The position numbers and the translations under genes were made by a program. This document shows positions 11,074 through 20,806 of a stretch of DNA of 64,000 nucleotides, piece by piece. The notes under the pieces were generated by a model that was not told the origin of the DNA, searched no databases, and saw only the letters and a list, made by a program, of their open reading frames with translations. How positions within the stretch are numbered: position 1 is the first letter of the stretch; the number at the start of each line of letters is the position of its first letter. This DNA comes from Fremontodendron californicum. Its lineage: Eukaryota > Streptophyta > Magnoliopsida > Malvales > Malvaceae. The DNA lies in the NCBI GenBank assembly GCA_030761205.1, contig JAULJL010000033.1, forward strand, positions 3,665,501-3,729,500, in the 5' to 3' direction.

Positions 11074-13201
11074 ATTGTTGCTAGTCCCTAGCAACGACTC
11101 AATAAAAATAAAATAAGAAAATCTAATATAATCCATTTTCGTAGGAAATCACGGTGGCACTTAGCATGTGACACAAGCCTTTAAACCCCTAGGTGTCCCT
11201 AGTGGACGAGTTTAGTCTCGTGAGGGTTTACTAGGACGATACCCACAAACATTGAAGACATAAGAAAAACTAAAAATAATAATTATAACTAATCCTTCCA
11301 ATATAAATTAGAGATAATCATTGGACAAGTCTTAAAAACTAATCAATAGCTTAAAGAAATTCACAAAAAATCTTGCTTGAATGTAAATAGTTTGAGTTAA
11401 GCCAATATTAACATAACATATTTCAATCAAAATTGTGCATATTCAAACTTAATCTCAACTTCTCACATGGGATACTCTCTTGATTTTCACTCTTTAAAGT
11501 AGTGGTAAAGTGTTTACACTCAATCAATCTCATGAAAACACTTCTACCATATGCTTGCTTGTCCACCTATTCTCCACTATTTAGATCATACAACTTCATA
11601 AATCAAGAGGTCTTTATTCAAGGTTGTAATGGGGCCAAAGGGTTATAATGTGGTTAAAGAACAAAAGGATAAAGATATCACAAAGGTTCCAAAGAGTTCA
11701 TAGAGTTTAGAGACATAATAAGATCATAAAAATAAAACTTCTCAAAACTCTTATAAAGCACATAATAACATAGGCTAAATATTCATGTTGAGCCTTTGCA
11801 TCATTCTAACCAACTTTGTAACATCTTTTTCTTTACTTTAACTAGAAGTTCAAGAGAAGATTTTTTTTTTTTTTTTTTTTTAATATGGGAATGTATTTAA
11901 CAATGATCCCTTTCTTTTTCTCTTGACTTTTTCTTTTCTTTTCTTCCCCCACACATATCTTTTGTTTCTAACCCAAATTTTCAACTAAAATTATCCCTTG
12001 TTTTTTGCAATATGTCTCAAAATATATAATCCATCTTTAGAACAAGGGTAAGGATATAAGTATATTTAGGCTAGGTGTAAGTTGTAGTTACCAAATAAAT
12101 AGCTTATTCAATGTAGGCTCAAATTGGCTCACTAGGGGTGTGTTCTCTTGGAACATCAATAAGGGATGGCTGTTTGGCCCTGGCTAAAAATCCTAATGCC
12201 TCTATCATATTCATGTTGTCACATGCATCAATATAGTCTCAACAAGGTCTAAAGCAAGTTCTAGAGAATCATGTAATCATAAGAGCACTCAAGAAAGAAA
12301 TTAGATTGATTTGTATAATGCATCAATCATTATAGGCTCAAAAACTCACAAGGATGATTATACAAGTCAGATTAAGTCTAAACATGCTTCTTTCTCAATC
12401 AACATATCATATTAACATTGGCTCATAAAAAGGTTGATATCAAGCTCAATTCTCATGAAACTCTTCTCACTAATAAATCTGTTTTAGACTTATGCAATTC
12501 ATATCTCATCATTGTATTAAAAAGGAACTAAAACACACTAAAAAAATAATAATAATAATAATAAAGACTCATAAAAAAAAATAGTAGACAAAAATAAAAG
12601 AAATCCTAAATCATTCCAAAAATAAAAGAAATCCTAAATCATTCCCCCCACACTTAATTCTTACATTATCCTCAATGTAAGTCTATTAACCCAAATGAAA
12701 GAATCATGTGTAAGAGAAAAGAACTAATAACATAAGAATAGGAACAACTAAGACTCAAAACAAAACAAACTCATGCAACCTAATAATCCTAAAATACTAA
12801 ACAAAAATTAACAAGTAAACATAAAAAGATTAAAATCAAACTGACAAGGTATGTCTCAAGTCTCCCTTACTCAGACCTTGTTCAGAATGAATACTTCTAA
12901 ATTGCTTAAAACACAACAAACTTTTTTTTTTTTTTTGAAAAGAAGAAATCAAACTGACAAGGTATGTCTCAAGTCTCCCTTACTCAGACCTTGTTCAGAA
13001 TAAATACTTCTAAATGGCTTAAAACACAACAATTTTTTTTTTTTTTTTTGAAAATTAGCAAAATATGTCCCTTACCCCCTACTAGAATATGACATTGTCC
13101 CCAATGTCAAATTTTAAAGGTAGAATTTAGGAGATATTACCTGTAGAGGTTGCTAACCACTTATTATAACTGAGACACAACAAACAAAATGTTAGATAAT
13201 G
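11074..13201 (-). other. Non-coding 3' region of element B
   Basis: About 2.1 kb between LOG and the PPT with no supported ORF. It includes a direct repeat of about 113 bp (12835-12947 and 12948-about 13060) separated by poly-T runs, and a GGGGGGAAT-type purine tract with a GAGGACAAT-type motif (about 12640-12680). Confidence 0.7.
12835..13060 (-). repeat. 113-bp direct repeat downstream of LOG
   Basis: Two copies start ATCAAACTGACAAGGTATG at 12835 and 12948, each ending in a long T run. Matching pairs lie at 19791/19905 (C) and 38792/38913 (E). G has one copy, at 53234. Function unknown. Confidence 0.8.
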
Positions 13202-13849
13202 TCACAAAGACAAAGTGCAATCCACTCCTTTCTCGTCCATATCTCTTTTTCTTTTTCCGAGCGTTTGCGAAAAAACTGTAGCAGATAAATACTCATAAGC
13301 TTGGAGCTTTTTGAGTAAATCTTCAATGGTCGTAGCAGAAATTATGGTTCTCCTTGCCTCTGAAAACATGAATCCATTATCCACAGCATTATCTAAATAT
13401 GAAAGCAAATTACTAAAATAACCATTAATATTAAGCAAACCAATGGGTTTCTTATTTGTGACCAAAGATGACCAAGAAGCCACGCAAGCTATTTCTTCCA
13501 ATGTACCCAGACCTCCTGGTAGAGCAATGAATGCATCGGCAGAATGATACATGATTGTCATCCGTTCAGGGATACTCCAGACTTGTATTTCCTTACCCAC
13601 GGTAGGTCCACAAAAACCTGTGAATAGTTTTGGAACGATTCCTAGAACTGGACTTCCTCCGGCGTGTGCTGCTGTAGCGACTGCTCCCATTAAACCCGTA
13701 CTACCACCTCCATAAATCAACTGGATCTTTTGTTGGGCAAGTATTACTCCAACTCTTATGGCTGCATCAGCAAATATGTTATTTTTCCCTGGATAAGCAC
13801 CTCCAAAGACACAAATTTTTTTAATGCGCTGGGACGAAGTACTTTCCAT
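13202..13849 (-). CDS. LOG-type cytokinin-activating enzyme-like protein, 215 aa (element B)
   Basis: The protein starts MESTSSQRIKKICVFGG. It has the family's nucleotide-binding motif GGGSTGLMG (about residues 48-56), an arginine in PERMTIMYHS, and the diagnostic PGGLGTLEE motif (about 116-124) containing the catalytic glutamate. Known LOG proteins are about 215 aa and hydrolyse cytokinin riboside 5'-monophosphates to the active base plus ribose 5-phosphate, usually in the cytosol. The internal ATG was chosen because the match begins there and a splice-acceptor-like CAG lies just upstream; a longer in-frame start exists at 13885. Host plant LOG genes have several introns and this copy has none, which suggests capture through spliced RNA. 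Activity is inferred from intact motifs. Confidence 0.85.
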   Translation of the reverse strand: MESTSSQRIKKICVFGGAYPGKNNIFADAAIRVGVILAQQKIQLIYGGGSTGLMGAVATAAHAGGSPVLGIVPKLFTGFCGPTVGKEIQVWSIPERMTIMYHSADAFIALPGGLGTLEEIACVASWSSLVTNKKPIGLLNINGYFSNLLSYLDNAVDNGFMFSEARRTIISATTIEDLLKKLQAYEYLSATVFSQTLGKRKRDMDEKGVDCTLSL

Positions 13850-14210
13850 TTTTTTTTTCGAGTGCCTGAAAGAGAATGAGTACATGGTGTAATATATAGA
13901 GGACTGAGTAGTGAATCAGACAAGAGTAATAATGTCGCCGAAAGTGTATTTGACCTGTCAGAAGAAAATGTTAACCTAACAAAAGATTTTTGCGTGATTT
14001 CAGGAAGAAAATCAAAAAGAGAAGAAAAATCAACCGTAAAAGACAAAGAAAAAAAAAACGAGAATAATTACACAAATCGAACAACACGTAAATTAAACCG
14101 AAATGAAGTTATTGCAAATCAAACCAAAAGCTGAGAAGTTATTTATTGTAGTTGTGATTGTGGCTCACATCTTCCTCTGGTTTTACGTCCAGAAACGGCT
14201 TAAACGCCTT
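13850..14210 (-). promoter_or_regulatory. Leader of the LOG gene: TATA-like box and splice-acceptor-like sites
   Basis: In the sense direction this 361-bp gap has T-rich tracts, a TTCTTCTGACAG/GT site, a TCTATATATT TATA-like box (about 13891-13900) and CTCTTTCAG/G (AG at 13866-13867) 17 bp before the ATG. The layout fits either a 3' splice site for a subgenomic RNA or a captured 5' leader with its own promoter. No gene is supported here; the 96-aa frame through it has low complexity. Confidence 0.45.
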
Positions 14211-14747
14211 CTATGAGTCGAGGATATGCTTCCCATCCAGTTTTCTTACAAGCTGGCAAACAGGGTCTTTTAACATCAGATTCCCAAGATGTTGCCATTC
14301 CCTTTGGAATTGCGGCCATAAATCAAGAATTTCTCTTTGTATGTCTCCACTAGGATGCGTCTCAAGAGAAAGTTGGATATTACCCAAATTCTCCTTACTC
14401 AGTCCATCCTTAATGAATTCAATTTTATCATCTCGATTAGAGGACGGAATCCCAATAGAACGACATTTACCGTTACACGTCCATCGTGCACATTTGTGGC
14501 AGTTTGAACTCATGCGCTTTGCTCGTCGCTTCTTTGCAAAAGTGCTTCTACCTGTACCTGGAAAATGCAAAACAGGAAGATATTCATCTTCACGTACCTT
14601 GGCTACAATTATCCAACGTATGTCTTCAGGAATCCCTTTGTGCATAAGCATTCTTAATCTTTCAAATCGAACTTGGTAAAGCTTCAGTAAAATATTTCGA
14701 GGAAAAGGAGGAAATCGTTTCTGCAATCTTGTGAGAATATCATCCAT
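14211..14747 (-). CDS. 178-aa basic Cys-rich protein, carlavirus nucleic-acid-binding-protein-like (element B)
   Basis: The protein starts MDDILTRLQKRFPPFP. The N-terminal half is predicted helical (NILLKLYQVRFERLR). The centre has the basic run FAKKRRAKRM followed by CHKCARWTCNGKC (C-x2-C-x4-C-x3-C) and GIPSSNRDDKIEFIKDG. This order (basic RRA cluster, Cys cluster, GI, then a hydrophobic FI..G segment) resembles the Cys-rich nucleic-acid-binding proteins of carlaviruses (Carla_C4 family), which act in RNA binding and silencing suppression. The second Cys pair is spaced differently, and the C-terminal 60 residues (ILDLWPQFQREWQHLG) have no counterpart I know. It could equally be a host-derived zinc-ribbon protein. 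The frame is open in B, C, E, F and G. Confidence 0.55.
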   Translation of the reverse strand: MDDILTRLQKRFPPFPRNILLKLYQVRFERLRMLMHKGIPEDIRWIIVAKVREDEYLPVLHFPGTGRSTFAKKRRAKRMSSNCHKCARWTCNGKCRSIGIPSSNRDDKIEFIKDGLSKENLGNIQLSLETHPSGDIQREILDLWPQFQREWQHLGNLMLKDPVCQLVRKLDGKHILDS

Positions 14748-14802
14748 CCTGAAGAAAAAAATGAAAAAAATTGAAAGAGAAATTGGAAGAGAAATTTATA
14801 TA
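14748..14802 (-). promoter_or_regulatory. TATA box and 3' splice-site-like tract before the Cys-rich gene
   Basis: Sense TATATAAA lies at 14795-14802. It is followed by a pyrimidine-rich tract and TTCTTCAG/G (AG at 14749-14750), one base before the ATG at 14747. The arrangement recurs at C, E, F and G. It could be a splice acceptor for a spliced accessory RNA or a short-leader internal promoter; sequence alone does not separate these. Confidence 0.5.
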
Positions 14803-15203
14803 CAATATCAGTTTTGTGGGTAGTTGATGGAACCGATTTAAATAATCACGGAGTACCGTTATCCGCCGTTTAACCGGGGTTAAAAAAATTATATTTACAT
14901 CCAGTTATTTTCAAAACAAGGATCAGAAATAAAAACAACATAAAAAGACTCAAAAACAAAACACTCTAAATAAAATCCTAAATTCTTCCCCCCACACATA
15001 ATTCTTACATTGTCATTAATGTAATGCTATTAATCCCCCAATGCAAGAATTATATGTAAGAGAAAAGAACTATTAAACAAAAGAAAAGAAAAACAATAAA
15101 AGATAGAATGATGTAGAGTAAGGAATATGCAAATCTGATATAATAGATGCTCTCCATCCTTTTAGGTTGCCTCCCAAGAAGCACTTGAGTTAGTGTTTTG
15201 AAC
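14803..15203 (-). other. Non-coding spacer between gag-like ORF and Cys-rich gene (element B)
   Basis: About 400 bp. It contains TGTGGGGGGAAG (sense; about 14988-15000) and a CATTA...GACAATGTAAG motif. It is a diverged second copy of the stretch found downstream of LOG at about 12640-12830, so the cassette is bracketed by related sequence. A 65-aa hydrophobic frame here is not conserved in E and is not called. Confidence 0.6.
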
Positions 15204-16142
15204 CTAACCAACACCCCTTCTTGGCATTTTAGGCTTGTCAGGCTCATACATGAAATTTCCCAAATTTATGCGTTTGAGAGGAAGCTTTCTTTGCACAACA
15301 GTGGATGCATTCTCCATTACAAGTATTATTCCATCATCCTTTGTGGTGCATATGTCATCGAGGAATGGAGCATATTTTGATACATGTTGAATGACCTCCA
15401 CAAACAAGTTGTTTAAGGTTTCCGGCATTTGTTGTTCATGTTCTTCCTCCTTGAACTTTGCAAATCTATTAGGAAAAGGTGGAGAAGAAACATTAGTAAA
15501 AAGTGAAACCTTAAACGTTACCTCAGGTGCCGAAATACTCTTATTTGGATCTTTGGCTTCATTATCCTCAAGAATAGAATCCATCTCTAATTTTGTTTCA
15601 TCCTCATCTTGTTCCTCAATCTTCAAGGTCGAAATAGTAGCATTCTCCTTTGGGTTAACCATCGTTTGGGCTGGGAATTCTTCAGATCTTTGTGCTACCC
15701 ATCCCACCATACTACTAGCCAATTGGCTCATTTGCTTTTCCAAACTCTGGATGCTTGCCCATGTTTCCTGTTGAAATTGCAAAGAATCAGTAACAAGAGA
15801 ATAGACAAGATCTTCTAAAGAAGTACCTGAGTTTTGAGTCATATGTGGTGGTTGAAAAATATCTGGTTCTTGAGACCATGATTCATTGAAGCTAGATGGA
15901 TGAGTGTAATTGGCGTAAGGATCTATTTCTTGGTAATTTTTCGAGTAGCCATAATTAGTATGATCCCACCATCCCTCATGGTAAGTTTTTGAGTAATGAT
16001 CATACTGTTGGTCTTGAAACCCTTTATGGCCTTGACATCCTCCCATGGCCAATTGTTGAACTGGGGAGGTGAGATTGGCTTGTTGATTCTCCATGTTCAT
16101 GTATGCCACCAACTCTTCAAGTGTTAGATTGCTTAATTCCAT
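15204..16142 (-). CDS. Gag-derived ORF, 312 aa (element B)
   Basis: Same length and block order as the copy at 4536-5474, including NSGTSLEDLV (104-113), the glutamate-rich middle and the C-terminal RKLPLKRINLG. It differs by scattered substitutions (for example RSEEFPAQ, QHVSKYAPFLDD) without frame loss. The ATG follows a T-run about 115 bp from the PBS, so it is the first ORF of the genomic RNA. Confidence 0.75.
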   Translation of the reverse strand: MELSNLTLEELVAYMNMENQQANLTSPVQQLAMGGCQGHKGFQDQQYDHYSKTYHEGWWDHTNYGYSKNYQEIDPYANYTHPSSFNESWSQEPDIFQPPHMTQNSGTSLEDLVYSLVTDSLQFQQETWASIQSLEKQMSQLASSMVGWVAQRSEEFPAQTMVNPKENATISTLKIEEQDEDETKLEMDSILEDNEAKDPNKSISAPEVTFKVSLFTNVSSPPFPNRFAKFKEEEHEQQMPETLNNLFVEVIQHVSKYAPFLDDICTTKDDGIILVMENASTVVQRKLPLKRINLGNFMYEPDKPKMPRRGVG

Positions 16143-16258
16143 CTTTTTTTTTTTTTTTTCAAAATTTTGAAAAGAAAAACATGTATGTACAAGAAAATAA
16201 TACTAATTAGAACTGAAAATAAGAATAAACCAAGTAACAAATAAACTAAAGAAAACAA

Positions 16259-16276
16259 TCCCCGGCAACGTCGCCA
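16259..16276 (-). other. Primer-binding site of element B, one mismatch
   Basis: The tRNA-Asp PBS is present, but one core base differs from A, C, E and F (GTCGCC where the others have GGCGCC on the plus strand). This would weaken primer pairing. Confidence 0.8.
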
Positions 16277-16282
16277 AAAATT

Positions 16283-18018
16283 TGATGCACCCAAAAGAGT
16301 GTATCTTATTTAACCTTGCACTAAAAAGATCAATTGTAAGTATAATGATTAGCAAGGGTCGAGTCCTCAGGGATTGGATTTTAATCTATGAGTTATTAGT
16401 TTATAACTTACGTTCAAAGAAAACAATAAAAGAAAAGGGGTTTTTGAAGCCAGATTTAAACTAAAGTAAATAATAAGAATAAGATGCAAGGCGGTATAAC
16501 CAGCCAATAAAAATAAAACAAAGTTAATATACAAATTAGGCGGTATAACCAGCCAATAAAAATAAATATACTTTTAAAAATAAGCAAACTAGAAAAGTAA
16601 GAAAACAAGTAAGTAAGAAGAATCAAATATGAAAAATATGGTTAAGGTTTCATTCTCCACCACTAGACATCATTAAGAGTCAATTTCAGATCTATCAATA
16701 TCAACCAACTATCAAAGTTAACAACCGTAGATAACAACAAGCTCTGTTATCCCAATCTTTCCTTAGTTTGTCGTTAAATAGAACAAGCTCTCTATTTAAT
16801 CTCTAACCATTAAACAACCTAGAATAAGCTCTCTAAATTCAATTTAATGGCAGCTTTATGATGAGAAAGATAGGTTGATCTAAGCAACAAACACATAAGC
16901 TCGGATTGTTCAACTTAGGTTATGTTCCACTTTGCAATTATTGAAAATCAAGACAATTACACGGATCAAGACTCCTAGACTAGCAATAGATAATTATCAA
17001 GATCTATCTAGTTGTACACCTAAATAAATCAAGACAACATCATGAACAATTCTTGTAGAAGAACATACGCAACTTTGATAGAAAATTAATGATAGATAGA
17101 ATCTGAAAATCAATCACAAAACATGTCTAGGGCTTTGAAATCACCCTTAACCAAATAGAAGTTTAGCCTAGCATAGGCATTGTAAACATAAACATAAAAT
17201 TAAAGAGAATCTAAGAAGGAAATAAAAGAAAGAAAGAAGAAGAAGAAAATAAAGAAAAAGAAAACTAGAGAAAAGAAAGAAGAAGAAAACTTAGAGAATT
17301 TTATTACAATGGCTAATATCCTACCAATGTACAATATGATCCTCTACAATCATCCAAGGCCCTCTATTTATACACATTTTGGAGGGCTAAATGACAAGAG
17401 ACAAGCTTTACAAATTTCAAAGGTAGGTATAATAGGTGGGTGCATTTTTCTAACAATTTTCGTCATATTGTATGACAATTTTGATCAGCCAACTTGATGG
17501 TCGATTTTGTCAATATTGGACGCCTGATCTGATCACATCGTCTTCTAGAAAAAGGTTCCCCTGTCAGTTACTGATCCATAGCCATTGGAATCAGCTCATT
17601 TGCTGATGCGGATAAGAAGATATGGGCAAAATACGAAAACAGGTCAGCACAGACGTCATTGCACATCAGCCAACTTGATGGTCGATTTCGCTAGGGAAAA
17701 CGACTAGGTTTCAAGAAGTGTAAAACATGAAAAAGATAGATATGCCTCTTAACTTTGCACGGTTAAAATTTCAGCCTAATTGCTTCAGTGAAACTCTAGA
17801 TATAGCTGATATGGAAAAAGGTGTCGGAACTGGAACTGAACTGGATTTGCCCTTAATTCTAGTAATCTGAAATCACTCAAAGAAACTTGTGAAAAACACC
17901 AAATTACATAAAAATATAAAAGATCATAAACACAATTAGACTAAACAATAATAACTCGTATTTGACACAAAACAATAATAAAACATAACTAAAAACTATA
18001 TAATTATACGAGTTATCA
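16283..18018 (-). repeat. Shared LTR of elements B (5') and C (3'), 1,736 bp
   Basis: The left side abuts a PBS and the right side abuts a PPT (18019-18033), so one LTR serves two interiors. Compared with the LTR at 23238 it lacks about 47 bp after TTATTGAAAA (about 16947), a deletion between short direct repeats. It has one U3 repeat and two minisatellite units. Confidence 0.9.
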
Positions 18019-18033
18019 CACCCCCACACTTAG
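18019..18033 (-). other. Polypurine tract of element C
   Basis: Sense CTAAGTGTGGGGGTG adjacent to the shared LTR. Confidence 0.85.
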
Positions 18034-20158
18034 ATTTTTGCTAGTCCCTAGCAAAGACTCAATAAAAATAAAATAAGAAAATCTAATCTAATCCATTTTC
18101 GTAGGAAATCACGGTGGCACTTAGCATGTGACACAAGCCTTTAAACCCCTAGGTGTCCCTAGTGGACGAGTTTAGTCTCGTGAGGGTTTACTAGGACGAT
18201 ACCCACAAACATTGAAGACATAAGAAAAACTAAAAATAATAATTATAACTAATCCTTCCAATATAAATTAGAGATAATCATTGGACAAGTCTTAAAAACT
18301 AATCAATAGCTTAAAGAAATTCACAAAAAATCTTGCTTGAATGTAAATAGTTTGAGTTAAGCCAATATTAACATAACATATTTCAATCAAAATAGTGCAT
18401 ATTCAAACTTAATCTCAACTTCTCGCATGGGATACTCTCTTGATTTTCACTCTTTAAAGTAGTGGTAAAGTGTTTACACTCAATCAATCTCATGAAAACA
18501 CTTCTACCATATGCTTGCTTGTCCACCTATTCTCCACTATTTAGATCATACAACTTCATAAATCAAGAGGTCTTTATTCAAGGTTGTAATGGGGCCAAAG
18601 GGTTATAATGTGGTTAAAGAACAAAAGGATAAAGATATCACAAAGGTTCCAAAGAGTTCATAGAGTTTAGAGACATAATAAGATCATAAAAATAAAACTT
18701 CTCAAAACTCTTATAAAGCACATAATAACATAGGCTAAATATTCATGTTGAGCCTTTGCATCATTCTAACCAACTTTGTAACATCTTTTTCTTTACTTTA
18801 ACTAGAAGTTCAAGAGAAGATTTTTTTTTTTTTTTTAATATGGGAATGTATTTAACAATGATCCCTTTCTTTTTCTCTTGACTTTTTCTTTTCTTTTCTT
18901 CCCCCACACATATCTTTTGTTTCTAACCCAAATTTTCAACTAAAATTATCCCTTGTTTTTTGCAATATGTCTCAAAATATATAATCCATCTTTAGAACAA
19001 GGGTAAGGATATAAGTATATTTAGGCTAGGTGTAAGTTGTAGTTACCAAATAAAAAGCTTATTCAATGTAGGCTCAAATTGGCTCACTAGGGGTGTGTTC
19101 TCTTGGAACATCAATAAGGGATGGCTGTTTGGCCCTGGCTAAAAATCCTAATGCCTCTATCATATTCATGTTGTCACATGCATCAATATAGTCTCAACAA
19201 GGTCTAAAGCAAGTTCTAGAGAATCATGTAATCATAAGAGCACTCAAGAAAGAAATTAGATTGATTTGTATAATGCATCAATCATTATAGGCTCAAAAAC
19301 TCACAAGGATGATTATACAAGTCAGATTAAGTCTAAACATGCTTCTTTCTCAATCAACATATCATATTAACATTGGCTCATAAAAAGGTTGATATCAAGC
19401 TCAATTCTCATGAAAATCTTCTCACTAATAAATCTGTTTTAGACTTATGCAATTCATATCTCATCATTGTATTAAAAAGGAACTAAAACACACTAAAAAA
19501 ATAATAATAATAATAATAAAGACTCATAAAAAAAAATAGTAGACAAAAATAAAAGAAATCCTAAATCATTCCAAAAATAAAAGAAATCCTAAATCATTCC
19601 CCCCACACTTAATTCTTACATTGTCCTCAATGTAAGTCTATTAACCCAAATGAAAGAATCATGTGTAAGAGAAAAGAACTAATAACATAAGAATAGGAAC
19701 AACTAAGACTCAAAACAAAACAAACTCATGCAACCTAAATAATCCTAAAATACTAAACAAAAATTAACAAGTAAACATAAAAAGATTAAAATCAAACTGA
19801 CAAGGTATGTCTCCAGTCTCCCTTACTCAGACCTTGTTCAGAATGAATACTTCTAAATTGCTTAAAACACAACAAACTTTTTTTTTTTTTTTTGAAAAGA
19901 AGAAATCAAACTGACAAGGTATGTCTCAAGTCTCCCTTACTCAGACCTTGTTCAGAATGAATACTTCTAAATGGCTTAAAAACAACAATTTTTTTTTTTT
20001 TTTTTTGAAAATTAGCAAAATCTGTCCCTTACCCCCTACTAGAATATGACATTGTCCCCAATGTCAAATTTTAAAGGTAGAATTTAGGAGATATTACCTG
20101 TAGAGGTTGCTAACCACTTATTATAACTGAGACACAACAAACAAAATGTTAGATAATG
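18034..20158 (-). other. Non-coding 3' region of element C
   Basis: Near-identical to 11074-13201, including the duplicated 113-bp unit (19791 and 19905). No ORF is supported. Confidence 0.7.
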
Positions 20159-20806
20159 TCACAAAGACAAAGTGCAATCCACTCCTTGCTCGTCCATATC
20201 TCTTTTTCTTTTTCCGAGCGTTTGCGAAAAAACCGTAGCAGATAAATACTCATAAGCTTGGAGCTTTTTGAGTAAATCTTCAATGGTTGTAGCAGAAATT
20301 ATGGTTCTCCTTGCCTCTGAAAACATGAATCCATTATCCACAGCATTATCTAAATATGAAAGCAAATTACTAAAATAACCATTAATATTAAGCAAACCAA
20401 TGGGTTTCTTATTTGTGACCAAAGATGACCAAGAAGCCACGCAAGCTATTTCTTCCAATGTACCCAGACCTCCTGGTAGAGCAATGAATGCATCGGCAGA
20501 ATGGTACATGATTGTCATCCGTTCAGGGATACTCCAGACTTGTATTTCCTTACCCACGGTAGGTCCACAAAAACCTGTGAATAGTTTTGGAACGATTCCT
20601 AGAACTGGACTTCCTCCGGCGTGTGCTGCTGTAGCGACTGCTCCCATTAAACCCGTACTACCACCTCCATAAATCAACTGGATCTTTTGTTGGGCAAGTA
20701 TTACTCCAACTCTTATGGCTGCATCAGCAAATATGTTATTTTTCCCTGGATAAGCACCTCCAAAGACACAAATTTTTTTAATGCGCTGGGACGAAGTACT
20801 TTCCAT
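20159..20806 (-). CDS. LOG-type protein, 215 aa (element C)
   Basis: It differs from the B copy by one visible residue near the C terminus (DMDEQGVD versus DMDEKGVD). GGGSTGLMG, the PERMTIMYHS arginine and PGGLGTLEE are intact, so a phosphoribohydrolase fold and active site are expected. Close identity to B fits a recent tandem duplication of the whole LTR-interior unit rather than separate insertions. The same TATA-like and CAG/G leader precedes the ATG. Confidence 0.85.
   Translation of the reverse strand: MESTSSQRIKKICVFGGAYPGKNNIFADAAIRVGVILAQQKIQLIYGGGSTGLMGAVATAAHAGGSPVLGIVPKLFTGFCGPTVGKEIQVWSIPERMTIMYHSADAFIALPGGLGTLEEIACVASWSSLVTNKKPIGLLNINGYFSNLLSYLDNAVDNGFMFSEARRTIISATTIEDLLKKLQAYEYLSATVFSQTLGKRKRDMDEQGVDCTLSL

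Larger units (their letters stand above)
9546..18018 (-). mobile_element. Element B: pol-less, with Cys-rich and LOG genes
   Basis: Minus-strand order is LTR (16283-18018), PBS, 312-aa gag-like ORF, 178-aa Cys-rich protein gene, LOG-like gene, non-coding 3' region, PPT and a truncated LTR (9546-11058). No pol is present. The right LTR is directly followed by another PPT, so it also serves as the 3' LTR of element C. B and C thus form an LTR-interior-LTR-interior-LTR tandem with a period close to 6,955 bp. Confidence 0.85.

Noticed and set aside
14158..14679. 173-aa frame opposite the Cys-rich gene (and copies at 21114, 40115, 46614)
   Set aside because: Antisense shadow of the conserved 178-aa gene; no start context or family match.
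15391..15774. 127-aa Ser/Cys-rich frame opposite the gag-like ORF
   Set aside because: Antisense shadow; its composition follows from the Glu-rich sense strand.
13202..16142. Possibility that the Cys-rich and LOG genes mark an integrated plant virus
   Set aside because: No viral replicase, movement or coat protein is present; both genes lie within precise LTR-retrotransposon boundaries in several copies.
16282..16464. 60-aa MMHPKEC... frames at LTR starts
   Set aside because: Begin in the LTR terminus on the antisense strand; conserved only because the LTR is repeated.
17309..17497. 62-aa MANILPMYN... frames in many LTRs
   Set aside because: Cover the TATA region and U3 on the opposite strand; start and end vary with LTR deletions.
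20400..20672. 90-aa frame opposite LOG
   Set aside because: Antisense shadow of LOG.
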